A stretch of 64,000 nt of DNA, taken from NCBI RefSeq assembly GCF_009755355.1, contig NZ_WQLB01000003.1:124001-188000 (forward strand). Reading direction: 5' to 3'. The position numbers and the translations under genes are program-made. A model generated the notes under the pieces. The model ran no database searches. It was not told the origin of the DNA and was given only the letters and a program-made list of their open reading frames with translations. The first letter of the stretch is position 1. Each line of letters opens with the position of its first letter. Positions 55,716 to 64,000 of the stretch are shown one piece after another. The DNA is from Deinococcus arboris. Lineage in GTDB: Bacteria > Deinococcota > Deinococci > Deinococcales > Deinococcaceae.

Positions 55716-56399
55716 TCAGGGGCGGGTCAACCGCGCACCCAGCAAGACCGCCGGCTCATCGCCAATCAGGCCGTCTACCCCCAGGGCCTTCAGGCGGGCC
55801 ACCTCGGCGGGGTCATTAACAGTCCAGGCATTGAGCCGCCAGCCGTGGGCGCGGGCCAGGGCCAGTAGGGCCTCATCCACCACTTCGAAGGTGGGATGCA
55901 GCGCGGCACTGCCGGTCCAGCGCATTGCGGCGCGCAGCAGGGGCACCGGGTACGCGCGGTGGGTTAGCAGGCCCCGCTCCACCTGCGGCGCCAGGTCCCG
56001 CGCGGCCCGCAAAAGCGTGGGCATGAACGAACTCAGGATGACCCGCCGCGTCAGGCCGTAAGCCGTGACCGCCTGCAGGGTGCCGGCCACGCGGTCATCA
56101 GGCCGCAGCCCTTCAAACTTCAGTTCGATGTTGACCCACGCGCCCGTATCAGCTGCCCAGGCCAGGGCCGCGTTTAAGGTCGGGACCAGTGGGGGCAGGT
56201 CGGCCACACACAGGCTGGGCAGCGCCCGCCCATCAGCCAGCACGACGTCGTGGTGCACGACCAGGGTGCCATCCATCAGGCGCCGCACGTCCAGCTCGAC
56301 ACCGTCCAGCCCGGCGTCCAGGGCCGCCTGAAAGCCCGCCAGTGTGTTTTCGGGGTACTGGCGCGGCGTGCCCCGGTGGCCCAGCAGGAGAGGGGTCAT
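55716..56399 (-). CDS. Glycerophosphodiester phosphodiesterase
   Basis: 227 residues, cytoplasmic, no signal peptide. It has the core GDPD motifs: GHRGTPRQYPENTLAGF with the His-Arg pair, VELDVRRLMDGTLVVHHD with Glu/Asp and His, and NIELKFEG, VNDP near the end. It cleaves glycerophosphodiesters to glycerol-3-phosphate plus alcohol. It is transcribed just upstream of the exported GDPD (45-base gap), so the pair may handle phospholipid turnover inside and outside. ATG at 56399. Confidence 0.92.
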   Translation of the reverse strand: MTPLLLGHRGTPRQYPENTLAGFQAALDAGLDGVELDVRRLMDGTLVVHHDVVLADGRALPSLCVADLPPLVPTLNAALAWAADTGAWVNIELKFEGLRPDDRVAGTLQAVTAYGLTRRVILSSFMPTLLRAARDLAPQVERGLLTHRAYPVPLLRAAMRWTGSAALHPTFEVVDEALLALARAHGWRLNAWTVNDPAEVARLKALGVDGLIGDEPAVLLGARLTRP

Positions 56400-56702
56400 A
56401 GGGGCAGGGTACTGCGCGAGGTCGAAGGAATGGCTGTTCAGATGGACGCCGGCAGCATCTCTGATTCCATAAAGGCCCCGGAGCGGACTGAGCCTCCGCA
56501 GAGCAGGAAGGGAGCTGGCCAACGCCAGGCCCCCACTCTTCAACGTGTGATCACGCCAGCCACCGTTCGTCATGTCAAATTCAGGGGCCAAAACTTGAGC
56601 CGCGGAGCTTGGGGATCCCGCCCTGCTGAATCCCCTGACCTCACCCCTTGACCTTGCCCCTAGGGCAGGGCGCACGCTAAGGGCACCTCCGGAGGACGCC
56701 CC
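56400..56702. other. Divergent promoter region
   Basis: About 300 bases between the GDPD gene and the MerR regulator. No gene or repeat was recognised. The right end carries the GGAGG ribosome site for the MerR gene. Confidence 0.4.
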
Positions 56703-57539
56703 ATGACCACCCCCGCCCCCCCACTGATGACCATCGGCGCGTTTGCGCGCGCCAGTCGCCTGAGTCTCAAGGCGCTGCGGCTGTACGGCGACCTGGGCCT
56801 CCTGGCCCCCGCGCGGGTGGACGCCCAGAGTGGCTACCGGCTGTACGCCCCGGACCAGCTGGCCGACGCCCGCCTGATCGCCCTGCTGCGTCAGACCGAG
56901 ATGCCCCTGACCACCATTCGCGCCCTGCTCGACACACCCGGCCAGGACCGCCCAGCCGCGCTGCGCCTGCACCTGGCGGCCCTGGAAGCCGCCCACCGCC
57001 AGCGGCGCGACCTGGCCCGCCACCTCATTCAGCAGCTTGAAGGAGTGACCCCCATGACCCTGCCCCCCATTCAGACCCGTGCCGTTCCCGCCCAGCCCGT
57101 CGTCACCCTGACCCATCACGTCTTTGTCGCTGATCTGCCCGCGACTATTGCCCGCAGCATGACCGCCCTGATGGAGACAGTGAGGGCGCAGCAAGTGGAC
57201 TTTGCCGGTCCCCCGTTCGTCATCTTCCACGGCGAGGTCAACGCCGATAGCGACGGGCCGGTTGAGATCTGCATGCCCTACAGCGGCGCCCTGCAGCCCA
57301 GCGGAGAGGTGAAACTGCGCATCGAGCCGGCCCACACCGAGACCTTTGTGGTCCTGAGCAAGACCCAGTTCGAGTTCCCCGCCATTCTGGCCGCCTACGA
57401 CGCCACCGCGGCTGCCGCACAGGCCCAGGGCGAGTGCGGGCAGCTCAGCCCGCGTGAGGTCTATCCGTATGACTGGGACGCCGCCGGACCGAATGATCCG
57501 GCCGGCGAGGTGGCCTGGCCGTACACACCGCGCACCTGA
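56703..57539 (+). CDS. MerR family regulator with GyrI-like effector domain
   Basis: 278-residue activator. The N-terminal MerR helix-turn-helix has MTIGAFARASRLSLKALRLY and YRLYAPDQLADARLIALLRQ. The dimer helix precedes an effector domain of the GyrI/SOUL type (VVTLTHHVFVADLPATIARSM, PPFVIFHGEVN, VEICMPYSG), as in BmrR-like multidrug sensors. It may bind hydrophobic cations or peptides. CCGGAGGACG stands upstream of the ATG. The thioesterase gene follows after 28 bases. Confidence 0.9.
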   Translation: MTTPAPPLMTIGAFARASRLSLKALRLYGDLGLLAPARVDAQSGYRLYAPDQLADARLIALLRQTEMPLTTIRALLDTPGQDRPAALRLHLAALEAAHRQRRDLARHLIQQLEGVTPMTLPPIQTRAVPAQPVVTLTHHVFVADLPATIARSMTALMETVRAQQVDFAGPPFVIFHGEVNADSDGPVEICMPYSGALQPSGEVKLRIEPAHTETFVVLSKTQFEFPAILAAYDATAAAAQAQGECGQLSPREVYPYDWDAAGPNDPAGEVAWPYTPRT

Positions 57540-57567
57540 CCCCCCGCCTCTCGCCTACCCTGAAGGC

Positions 57568-57930
57568 ATGAGCTACGCCGCCCACCTGGGCCTGACCGTG
57601 CAGGAAGCCAGCCCAGAACTGACCCGCGTGACCGTGACCGTCGGCCACGCGGGCCTGAACATGCACGGCAGCGCCCACGGCGGCCTGCTGTTCAGCCTGG
57701 CCGACGAGGCACTGGCGGTGATCAGCAACCTGGATGCCCAGGCGGTCGCCATTGAGACCCACCTCAGCTTCTTCCGCGCCGCACGCCCCGGCGACACCTT
57801 GATGGCCCTAGCGACACCCGAACGGGTGGGCCGCACCCTGGCCACCTACCGCGTCGAGATTCGGCGCGAGGCCGACTGGGAACTGGTGGCCCTGTTTCAG
57901 GGAACCGTCAGTCGGCGCGAGCAGAAGTAG
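57568..57930 (+). CDS. Hotdog-fold thioesterase, PaaI type
   Basis: 120 residues. The hotdog pattern is clear: LNMHGSAHGGLLFSLADEALAVISN with the catalytic Asn/His region and Glu, then ETHLSFFRAARPGD and TYRVEIRRE. It hydrolyses acyl- or aryl-CoA. GAAGG precedes the ATG. It probably shares a transcript with the MerR gene. Its last 23 bases overlap the 3' end of the convergent nuclease gene. Confidence 0.88.
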   Translation: MSYAAHLGLTVQEASPELTRVTVTVGHAGLNMHGSAHGGLLFSLADEALAVISNLDAQAVAIETHLSFFRAARPGDTLMALATPERVGRTLATYRVEIRREADWELVALFQGTVSRREQK

Positions 57931-58984
57931 GCCGGTACATCTGAGCTGGGCGGCCCTGATCATCGCGCCAGACATCCCAACCATTTTTTGCGCCCCCAGA
58001 GACGATTCCGGCTGCCCTACTGGGGTTGGTGTACTCAACGTCTGCAGCGAACAAGAGCTGGTCTGCTTGATCAACCAGGACCCCAGCAGCCAGCAACTGA
58101 GCACGTTCGCGCTGAACGCCGCCGGCATAAGGCTTGACCTCCTTAACGGCGGTGCTGCCTGCTTTGATCACCCAAGTCCCCTTTGTCAAAGAGTAGTCAG
58201 CACGCGCAGCAGCAGTTTTGATCCAGAAGCTGAATGAAATGCTCTCGGGCACAGTTCCTGAACTTTGCGCAAACGTCTCTATCAGGCTCTGCGCCGTAGG
58301 CAGTGGGCGGCCCAGCAACACATCCCGCTCTACTTCGGTCAGCCGGTTCATTTCAACCGCCGCTTGAGCCGCCAGCTCGAAGGAAGGAATCTGGTACTGC
58401 GCCTGAACAGCGTCAACCGCCGCGGTCTTCTCTCGCCGGATTCGCGCTTCGTCAAGGCGGCGCTGCTGCTGAGCGCCAACTTGCTGCACCGCCGCAGAGA
58501 ATCCATCTGACCGCCAGACTGCCGGATCGAACAGCGCGGCGAAGTCGTCGGCGAAAGTGTCCCCCTCTTGCCCCAATTCCAGCTTCAGGACTTCATGGTC
58601 CTGAAACGTGCCGCCCGGCTGGTGTGTGCGGTCCAAGATGACCCACACGCGGCCGTTGGTCAGCACCGCCCACGGCGTGCCTTCGCTGGCGGCGTAGGTC
58701 ACGACCTGCTGATAATCTCTGGCGCTCAGCGCCACCGTCATGCCCTTGAGTTCCAGGGCAAACTTGCCCGCCCCGACCCGAATCAGAAAGTCAGACCGGG
58801 TGCCGCTGCTGTTGGTTTCCTCAGGCACCACTTCAGCCGGATTCCAGATGTCGAAGCCCGCCGCGTGCAGGAACCGCAGCACGATGGCCTGCCGCACCAC
58901 GGCTTCACCCGGCGGCGAGCCGTGGGCCAGCCACTTCTGCACCGCATGGACAGCTTCACGAACACGCATCTGCACCGCTGACAT
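57908..58984 (-). CDS. HsdR-N/DUF4357 restriction-like nuclease
   Basis: 358 residues. The N-terminal ~165 residues resemble the type I restriction HsdR N-domain: VVPEETN, SDFLI and FALELKG give a PD-(D/E)xK core, with DYQQVVTYAASEGTPWAVLTNG behind. The middle is helical. The tail (AAGIVSGGAKNGWDVWRDDQG) matches DUF4357, a domain often fused to nucleases. There is no helicase or methylase beside it, so it is an orphan. The gene is visibly AT-richer than its neighbours, a sign of transfer. No Shine-Dalgarno is seen at ATG 58984. Confidence 0.8.
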   Translation of the reverse strand: MSAVQMRVREAVHAVQKWLAHGSPPGEAVVRQAIVLRFLHAAGFDIWNPAEVVPEETNSSGTRSDFLIRVGAGKFALELKGMTVALSARDYQQVVTYAASEGTPWAVLTNGRVWVILDRTHQPGGTFQDHEVLKLELGQEGDTFADDFAALFDPAVWRSDGFSAAVQQVGAQQQRRLDEARIRREKTAAVDAVQAQYQIPSFELAAQAAVEMNRLTEVERDVLLGRPLPTAQSLIETFAQSSGTVPESISFSFWIKTAAARADYSLTKGTWVIKAGSTAVKEVKPYAGGVQRERAQLLAAGVLVDQADQLLFAADVEYTNPSRAAGIVSGGAKNGWDVWRDDQGRPAQMYRPTSARAD

Positions 58985-59017
58985 GTGCGGGGCAGTGTAT
59001 CAGCGTGGCGCGGGCTA

Positions 59018-59058
59018 CAAAACAGAAGAAGGAGGCTCTGGGCCCCCTTCCTCTTCTC
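59018..59058 (-). terminator. Terminator of the DUF4384 gene
   Basis: On the minus strand AGAAGAGGAAGG pairs with CCTCCTTCTTCT with few mismatches, followed by GTTTTG. It lies just past the stop at 59068. Confidence 0.6.
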
Positions 59059-59067
59059 TGGTCAACT

Positions 59068-59664
59068 TCAGTAGTTGACGTTGTAGCTCGCCGTGTCGCT
59101 CGTCCAGTCCTTCTGGGGAATGGGCTTCTCGACGGGGTTCACCACGATGCTCAGGGCCTGCGCAAAGCCGGGGGTGGTCGTGGGCTTCACGGTGGCAAAG
59201 TCCTGCCCCGCCGTGTACGAGCTGAGTTCGCTCAGATTCAGCTGACGGCGGCTGGCCACGACCAGCACGCGGTTCAGCCCTCTGGGGCCCGCCACGTCAA
59301 AGGTAAAGCGGTCACCTGTGGCGGGGAAGGCGCGCGTCTGCCCAGCCCGCACATAGTTATTGCCGGACCCTGACAGGCGGTTGGGCAGAATCTGGTCGGT
59401 GCTGCCGTCAGGATTGACGTTGAAGAGGTACACGTAGGCGTTCTCGTTCACCGAGGTGTACAGCGTGATGCGGTCACCCACGCGGTAGTTGGGCACGGCG
59501 TTGCCGCTGCGGTCGCGGTCAACCCACACCCGCGCTTCGAGGGTGGTGGGCGTGGGGTTCACGATGATGCTCTGGGTGCTCAGCTGCGGCGCAGCGGCGG
59601 CGGGCGCGGCGAACACGCCCAGCAGGGCGGCGGACAGGGTCAGGAGCAGAGTAGGCTTGTTCAT
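59068..59664 (-). CDS. DUF4384 exported protein
   Basis: 198 residues with a signal peptide ending PAAAA. The DUF4384 core reads YRVGDRITLYTSVNENAYVYLFNVNPDGSTDQILPN, a beta-sandwich common in surface proteins. The C-terminus ends in an aromatic strand (TASYNVNY). The function is unknown; surface or S-layer association is inferred from relatives. GGAG lies upstream of the ATG. Confidence 0.82.
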   Translation of the reverse strand: MNKPTLLLTLSAALLGVFAAPAAAAPQLSTQSIIVNPTPTTLEARVWVDRDRSGNAVPNYRVGDRITLYTSVNENAYVYLFNVNPDGSTDQILPNRLSGSGNNYVRAGQTRAFPATGDRFTFDVAGPRGLNRVLVVASRRQLNLSELSSYTAGQDFATVKPTTTPGFAQALSIVVNPVEKPIPQKDWTSDTASYNVNY

Positions 59665-59842
59665 GATGGACTCCAGTGGGCGCAGTTCGCCTCTCTGCGC
59701 GGCTTAGGGCCGTGCAGGTAAGGGAAGGGGAAGCGTCTGCGCTCTGACCCTCACAGTAGGCCGCCCTGCCTGACGGGCGGTGAAGGCCAGCTGACGGAAC
59801 ATGAGCTGCGTTACGTTCAGCCTCATATTCGGGTGCCCATGC

Positions 59843-59876
59843 AGAAGCGGCCCCCCGGAAAACCGGAGAGCCGCTG
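59843..59876 (-). terminator. Hairpin downstream of tRNA-Gln
   Basis: On the minus strand AGCGGC pairs with GCCGCT around an inner CCGG/CCGG stem with a TTTT loop. It lies 6-39 bases after the tRNA 3' end, so it should end the tRNA transcript. Confidence 0.6.
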
Positions 59877-59881
59877 AATTC

Positions 59882-59955
59882 TGGCAGGGATACTAGGATT
59901 CGAACCTAGACAAACAGATCCAAAATCTGTTGTGCTGCCATTACACCATATCCCT
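59882..59955 (-). tRNA. tRNA-Gln (anticodon UUG)
   Basis: Minus-strand cloverleaf of 74 bases including encoded CCA. The acceptor arms AGGGATA/TATCCCT pair fully; the anticodon stem ACAGA/TCTGT holds the loop TTTTGGA with anticodon TTG; the T arm is CTAGGTTCGAATCCTAG. The D-arm sequence TGGTGTAATGGCAGC fits tRNA-Gln. A promoter with TTGACC and TATACT lies upstream. Confidence 0.97.
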
Positions 59956-59983
59956 AAAGCAGGCGCCATTTCTGGCGGGCATG

Positions 59984-60013
59984 AGTATAGCGGCGCCCCA
60001 GGCGCGGGGTCAA
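59984..60013 (-). promoter_or_regulatory. Sigma-70-type promoter of tRNA-Gln
   Basis: On the minus strand TTGACC (60013-60008) is followed after 18 bases by TATACT (59989-59984). Transcription would start about 20 bases before the tRNA 5' end. It lies in the short gap after the helicase stop. Confidence 0.75.
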
Positions 60014-60022
60014 GCGCAGGGC

Positions 60023-62662
60023 TTATGCCGGCGCCGCTGGCCGTTCAGTGACCGTCAGACCGGCAAATTTTAGCAGCAGGCGCTTCTGGCCCACGCCTGG
60101 GAAGTACACCAGCACTTCGCGGCGCTCGCCCTGGTGAAAGCCCTGCATAAAGACGCCCACGCCAAACTTGGGATGCTGAAGCCTCAGCGGCTCGGTGGTG
60201 CTGACCGCCCGCTGCAATTCCCGGCTGGGAATGCCCAAACGGGCGCTGACCTCGGGCAGAGAGAGGCCGTGCAGGTCCAGCAGTTCACGCGCTTGCAGCG
60301 GCCAGCTGGGCGGCAGGACCGGCTCATCGGGCAGAGGGATGGCGCCCGGCAAGGAGACCACCTCAGGCTGGGCCAGTGGCGCCATCCCCGGCAGGCTTTC
60401 TAGAAACAGGCGCGTGGCGTGCTTGTCGGTGGGGCGGCGCTCGCCACTGGGCAGGGTGGGTGAAAAGCAGCGGCTGACCGCAATGCATTCGTAGCAACCA
60501 TAAGTGTTGTTGCAGCAGGTCTTGGACACCAGCCCCAGGGCGCGCTCTAACAGGGCGTCCATCTGCTCATACGCCCGCCGCGCCACGCCCAGGCCGCCCA
60601 GCCAGTCGTCGTACAGGAAGAAATAGGTGTCTCGGCCCTCACGAAAGGCGCTGGCCAGATCGTTCTCGTCGCAGGCAATCCGTTCGGGCGTGACCTTGTG
60701 CAGCAGGTGCTTGAGGGTATGGGCCACGGCGGTCGGCCGCTCGGTGGCGCGGGGGTCCAGGCCAATTTCAACTGCACTGGTGCGGAAGGCCGGCAGCTCG
60801 GTGGGCTGCTCGTACAGGTGTTCCGAGAGCCGGTGGTCCTGCATGCGGTCCTGAATCCGGCCCCCGCAGCGGGCGCAACTGCGTTCGGTGGGCCCGGGTT
60901 CGCGGTCACAGCCCACGCACACCCGCTCGAAGACCTGCCGCAGCATCTGGTAGCCCGCGTAGCGCCGCCGAATACTCACTTCGCCGCAGCGGTAGGCCAG
61001 CGGCCCGCGCCGTACCCACTCGCCCATCTGCACCGGCGTCACCAGCGTGGCCGACAGCCCGCGCGTAAAGAGGTTGGCAGCCTCATAGCGCTCGACCACA
61101 ATCGCCGTGCCCGCCGGGTGCTCGTCCCAGCGCAGCACCTTATAGCCCTGGCCGTCCAGGGTAAAGACGGCGCCCTCGTGCTTTTCCGTCAGGGCGTAGT
61201 GCTGGCTGGGGCTTTCCAGCGGCGTGTCCAGCGCCTTTGATCCCAGGCGCTCCCAGTCGGCGGCCTCCACAACGGCGTATTTCAGGCTGCCCTCGCCGCG
61301 CAGATTCCAGTAGCGGGGGGCCGGGCGCGGTTCGTGGGGCGCAGGCAGGCCAGCCAGACGGAATTCCTCGTTGGCCCGCGCCTGGTGCCGGGGTGAGAGG
61401 TAGGGGTTTTGCGCCTCCACCACGGCCTTTTCAATGGGGCCGGTCAGCAGGTCTAGAAAATTGCCCGCGTTGCTGTAAAAAGCGTCGGCCGGCAGCGGTA
61501 CCCCCTGTTCGTTCAGGGCCGGCAGGTACAGCACCAGCCCCGGCGCAATGCGCCCCGCGCGGCCCGCCATCTGACGAAAGGCCATGCGGCTGCCGGGATA
61601 GCCGTCGATAATCACCACTTCCAGGTCGCCGATGTCCACGCCGGCTTCCAGCGCGTTCGTGGCAAACATGACCCCGCTGCGGGCCCGCCGGAACTCAGAG
61701 AGGCGGCCCTCGCGGTCGCTGGTGCCGGCCATATACAGGTGGGCGCGGCGGGCGTATCCCGGCTGGGCCCGGTAAGTGGAATACAGCCGCGCGGCGCGTG
61801 AGCGGCCCCGGAAAAAGGCCAGCACCTTCAGGTCGTAGCGTTCCGAGGCGTCCATCACCGCGTTCCAGAAGCGGCGGGGCTGCCCTCTGTGGTCGGCCAG
61901 CACGAACCGTTTGCCGTGCCGGGCGGCGCCGGACTCGCTGACCTCGGTGGCGTCCACGCCGGTCAGCTCCCGGGCAAATTCGGCCGGGTTGCCGATGGTG
62001 GCCGTGCTCAGCACCACCTGAGGGTTCGCCCCCAGCGCGCGGGCCAGGGCCAGCAGGCGCCGGACCATCCCGGCCACCTCCGAGCCAAAGCCGCCCCGGT
62101 AGGTGTGGGCCTCGTCCAGCACCAGAAACGAGAGCCCTCTGAGGAACTCGCGCACGCCAGGCTGGGTCAGGGACCAGTGCAGTTTGTCGGGCGTGGCCGT
62201 GACCATGCGGACGCCAGGCCTAAACACCTCGCCGCCCTGGGCCGAGCCCTGAAACGACGCCACCTCCCAGGGAAAGCCGCCGCGCTCACGGAAAGTCAGC
62301 AGCTTGTCGCGCTGGTCCTGCCCCAGGGCCACCAGGGGGTAGACGAAGAGGGCGGTGGCACTGGGATCGCGTTCCAATCGGTCAAAGACGCCGGGAAAAA
62401 AGGCCCCCGTTTTGCCGCTGGCGGTCGGCGTCGTGATGATGACGTGTCCGCCTTCCCGCATCAGGCGGTAAGTCTGGGCCTGGTGGGCGTAGACCTCGGG
62501 GAAACCAAACCCGCGCGCTACGGCGCCGCTCCAGCCCAGGTCGGTGACGCTGACGGTCCGGGCACCCTCTGCCTCTTCCTCGTGAAGACGGGTCGCGCCG
62601 CTGCCCAGCGTGTCGCGCAGAAAGCCGTCCAGGCGGGCAAAGGGCGAGCGAGCGGGCAGCAC
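60023..62662 (-). CDS. MrfA-like DEAD/DEAH helicase with MZB and Tudor-like tail
   Basis: 879-residue superfamily 2 DNA helicase. Motif I is TTPTASGKT near residue 80, DEAH is LDEAHTY, motif III is LSTATIGN, and motif VI is QMAGRAGR. A CVGC-CARC zinc pair follows. The MZB domain has the CCNNTYGCYEC and CF zinc cysteines. The last ~80 residues hold a helix-turn-helix-like LSLPEVSARLGIPSRELQ, then HPKFGVGVF and GVGQKRLLLKFAGL, which resemble the Tudor C-terminal domain of PcrA/UvrD. MrfA relatives repair mitomycin adducts; a link to RNA polymerase via the tail is inferred. The start is a GTG. Confidence 0.88.
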   Translation of the reverse strand: MLPARSPFARLDGFLRDTLGSGATRLHEEEAEGARTVSVTDLGWSGAVARGFGFPEVYAHQAQTYRLMREGGHVIITTPTASGKTGAFFPGVFDRLERDPSATALFVYPLVALGQDQRDKLLTFRERGGFPWEVASFQGSAQGGEVFRPGVRMVTATPDKLHWSLTQPGVREFLRGLSFLVLDEAHTYRGGFGSEVAGMVRRLLALARALGANPQVVLSTATIGNPAEFARELTGVDATEVSESGAARHGKRFVLADHRGQPRRFWNAVMDASERYDLKVLAFFRGRSRAARLYSTYRAQPGYARRAHLYMAGTSDREGRLSEFRRARSGVMFATNALEAGVDIGDLEVVIIDGYPGSRMAFRQMAGRAGRIAPGLVLYLPALNEQGVPLPADAFYSNAGNFLDLLTGPIEKAVVEAQNPYLSPRHQARANEEFRLAGLPAPHEPRPAPRYWNLRGEGSLKYAVVEAADWERLGSKALDTPLESPSQHYALTEKHEGAVFTLDGQGYKVLRWDEHPAGTAIVVERYEAANLFTRGLSATLVTPVQMGEWVRRGPLAYRCGEVSIRRRYAGYQMLRQVFERVCVGCDREPGPTERSCARCGGRIQDRMQDHRLSEHLYEQPTELPAFRTSAVEIGLDPRATERPTAVAHTLKHLLHKVTPERIACDENDLASAFREGRDTYFFLYDDWLGGLGVARRAYEQMDALLERALGLVSKTCCNNTYGCYECIAVSRCFSPTLPSGERRPTDKHATRLFLESLPGMAPLAQPEVVSLPGAIPLPDEPVLPPSWPLQARELLDLHGLSLPEVSARLGIPSRELQRAVSTTEPLRLQHPKFGVGVFMQGFHQGERREVLVYFPGVGQKRLLLKFAGLTVTERPAAPA

Positions 62663-62725
62663 GGGGTTCAGTGTAAGGGCGTGCTGGATGGTGGGAGGGG
62701 GATTGGGTCACGGTGTGGGGTTGGG

Positions 62726-63254
<529 letters not shown>

Positions 63255-63261
63255 TCCGCCC

Positions 63262-64000
63262 CTACCCCCTCATCACAAAATGCTCAACAATCGCGTGGTG
63301 GTCCTCGAAAAACTGCTCGGGCTGGCCCAGGGCGTCATTCAGCGGCACCCACAGGGCCTCGCTGGCGTCGCTGCCGCCACTCAGGCGGGGCAGTTGCCCC
63401 AGGCCCAGGTCAAAGTGAAAGGCGTGGGTAACGGTGCGCCCGCGCAGGCTGCGGCTGGGATAGTCAAAAACGGCCTGGGCCCGCAGGTGGGCGGCGAGGT
63501 CCAGCCCGGCGCCCAGGCCCGTTTCTTCATGCACTTCGCGGATACAGCCGGTCAGCAGCGGTTCGTCCTGCTCCAGAAACCCGCCGGGCATCGCCAGACG
63601 GCCGCGCCCCGGCAGGCCGCCCCGGCGCACCAGCAGCACATGGCCGCTCTTGACCACCACGGCGTCGGTGGTCACGAAAATAGGCGGAAAAGGCGCGTCT
63701 TTCCAGGCCGCGCGGTAGCGCCTCAGATAGTCGTATTCGGTCTGCAATTCCTGAAACTCAGGGCCGGCGCGAAAGCGGTCCAGAAAGGCGTGGATGCTGG
63801 CCGGCACCATCTCCTGCACGTCGTGCAAACGGTTCTCAAAGTAGGCGGTGCGGACATCGGTGGCGCTCAGAGGACTGACCACATGGGTCGGGATAAATTC
63901 CCAGGCTGGAAAGGACCTCAGGTAATAACTGCTCTCGTCTTTGATGTGCCCAATCAGGGCGATATCGGTGCTGCCGCGCGTGTGGCCCGCCACCCCGCCC
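63262..64000 (-). CDS. NadM-Nudix bifunctional protein (5' part outside window)
   Basis: The C-terminal ~245 residues of a fusion of nicotinamide-nucleotide adenylyltransferase and Nudix hydrolase. The left part ([37 protein letters not shown]) is the end of the NMNAT domain. The Nudix box is [24 protein letters not shown], 23 residues with REVHEETG intact. Together they make NAD and hydrolyse ADP-ribose-type compounds, salvage and housecleaning in one protein. The start lies beyond 64000. Confidence 0.9.
   Translation of the reverse strand, partial: GGVAGHTRGSTDIALIGHIKDESSYYLRSFPAWEFIPTHVVSPLSATDVRTAYFENRLHDVQEMVPASIHAFLDRFRAGPEFQELQTEYDYLRRYRAAWKDAPFPPIFVTTDAVVVKSGHVLLVRRGGLPGRGRLAMPGGFLEQDEPLLTGCIREVHEETGLGAGLDLAAHLRAQAVFDYPSRSLRGRTVTHAFHFDLGLGQLPRLSGGSDASEALWVPLNDALGQPEQFFEDHHAIVEHFVMRG

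Noticed and set aside
56440..56540. Possible repeat fragment with CTGATTCCATAAAGG
   Set aside because: Resembles one end of the repeat family over about nine bases only, not enough to call.

Overview
The window is very GC-rich chromosomal DNA. Genes are tightly packed on both strands, GTG/TTG starts are frequent, and nearly every gene has long antisense shadow frames. I infer Deinococcus or a close relative from the combination of an HRDC protein with a PLP-enzyme-like front half, several GGDEF/HD-GYP signalling proteins, a proteinase K-type secreted protease, DUF4403, DinB and MrfA-like repair proteins, a NadM-Nudix fusion and KptA. No phage, insertion sequence or CRISPR array was seen, so this looks like an ordinary chromosomal segment with small accessory patches.

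Layout. 1-7.5 kb: an AT-richer orphan frame, pyrC, two oxidoreductases, a TPR-GGDEF protein and an IclR regulator. 7.5-19 kb: a secreted subtilase; an HxlR regulator facing an ABM-domain monooxygenase across a palindromic operator; a 1337-residue lipoprotein with VWD and LecA-like domains; an ATPase/SARP regulator. 19-27 kb: a small basic protein, an M20 amidohydrolase, a membrane GGDEF-GAF-HD-GYP protein, folE, purA and yjbQ. 27-31 kb: an intradiol dioxygenase, DUF4403, a flavin reductase, xseB and plsC. 32-35 kb: a cobalamin riboswitch and terminator driving btuF-btuC-btuD and a [2Fe-2S] ferredoxin. 35-43 kb: the HRDC fusion, an M15-type wall hydrolase, a VWA protein, a lipoprotein, DinB, mscL and a DUF512 radical SAM protein. 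44-48 kb: the FMN-riboswitch riboflavin operon ribD-ribE-ribBA-ribH, then a broken gene. 48.5-54 kb: kptA-cobB, a K+ channel with a zinc ribbon, an M32 carboxypeptidase with an SRA-HNH nuclease behind it. 53-59 kb: two glycerophosphodiesterases, a MerR regulator, a thioesterase and a restriction-like nuclease. 59-64 kb: a DUF4384 protein, tRNA-Gln with a clear promoter, an MrfA-like helicase, a palindromic intergenic element, and the 3' part of nadM-nudix.

The best leads are: an intergenic repeat family (seven copies) whose hairpin is kept in position but differs in sequence between copies; a long inverted-repeat element at 62.7-63.25 kb; an MrfA-like helicase ending in a PcrA/UvrD-type Tudor segment; an HRDC protein whose N-terminal half is a PLP-enzyme fold without its lysine; and a kptA-cobB operon whose sirtuin has no cysteines.
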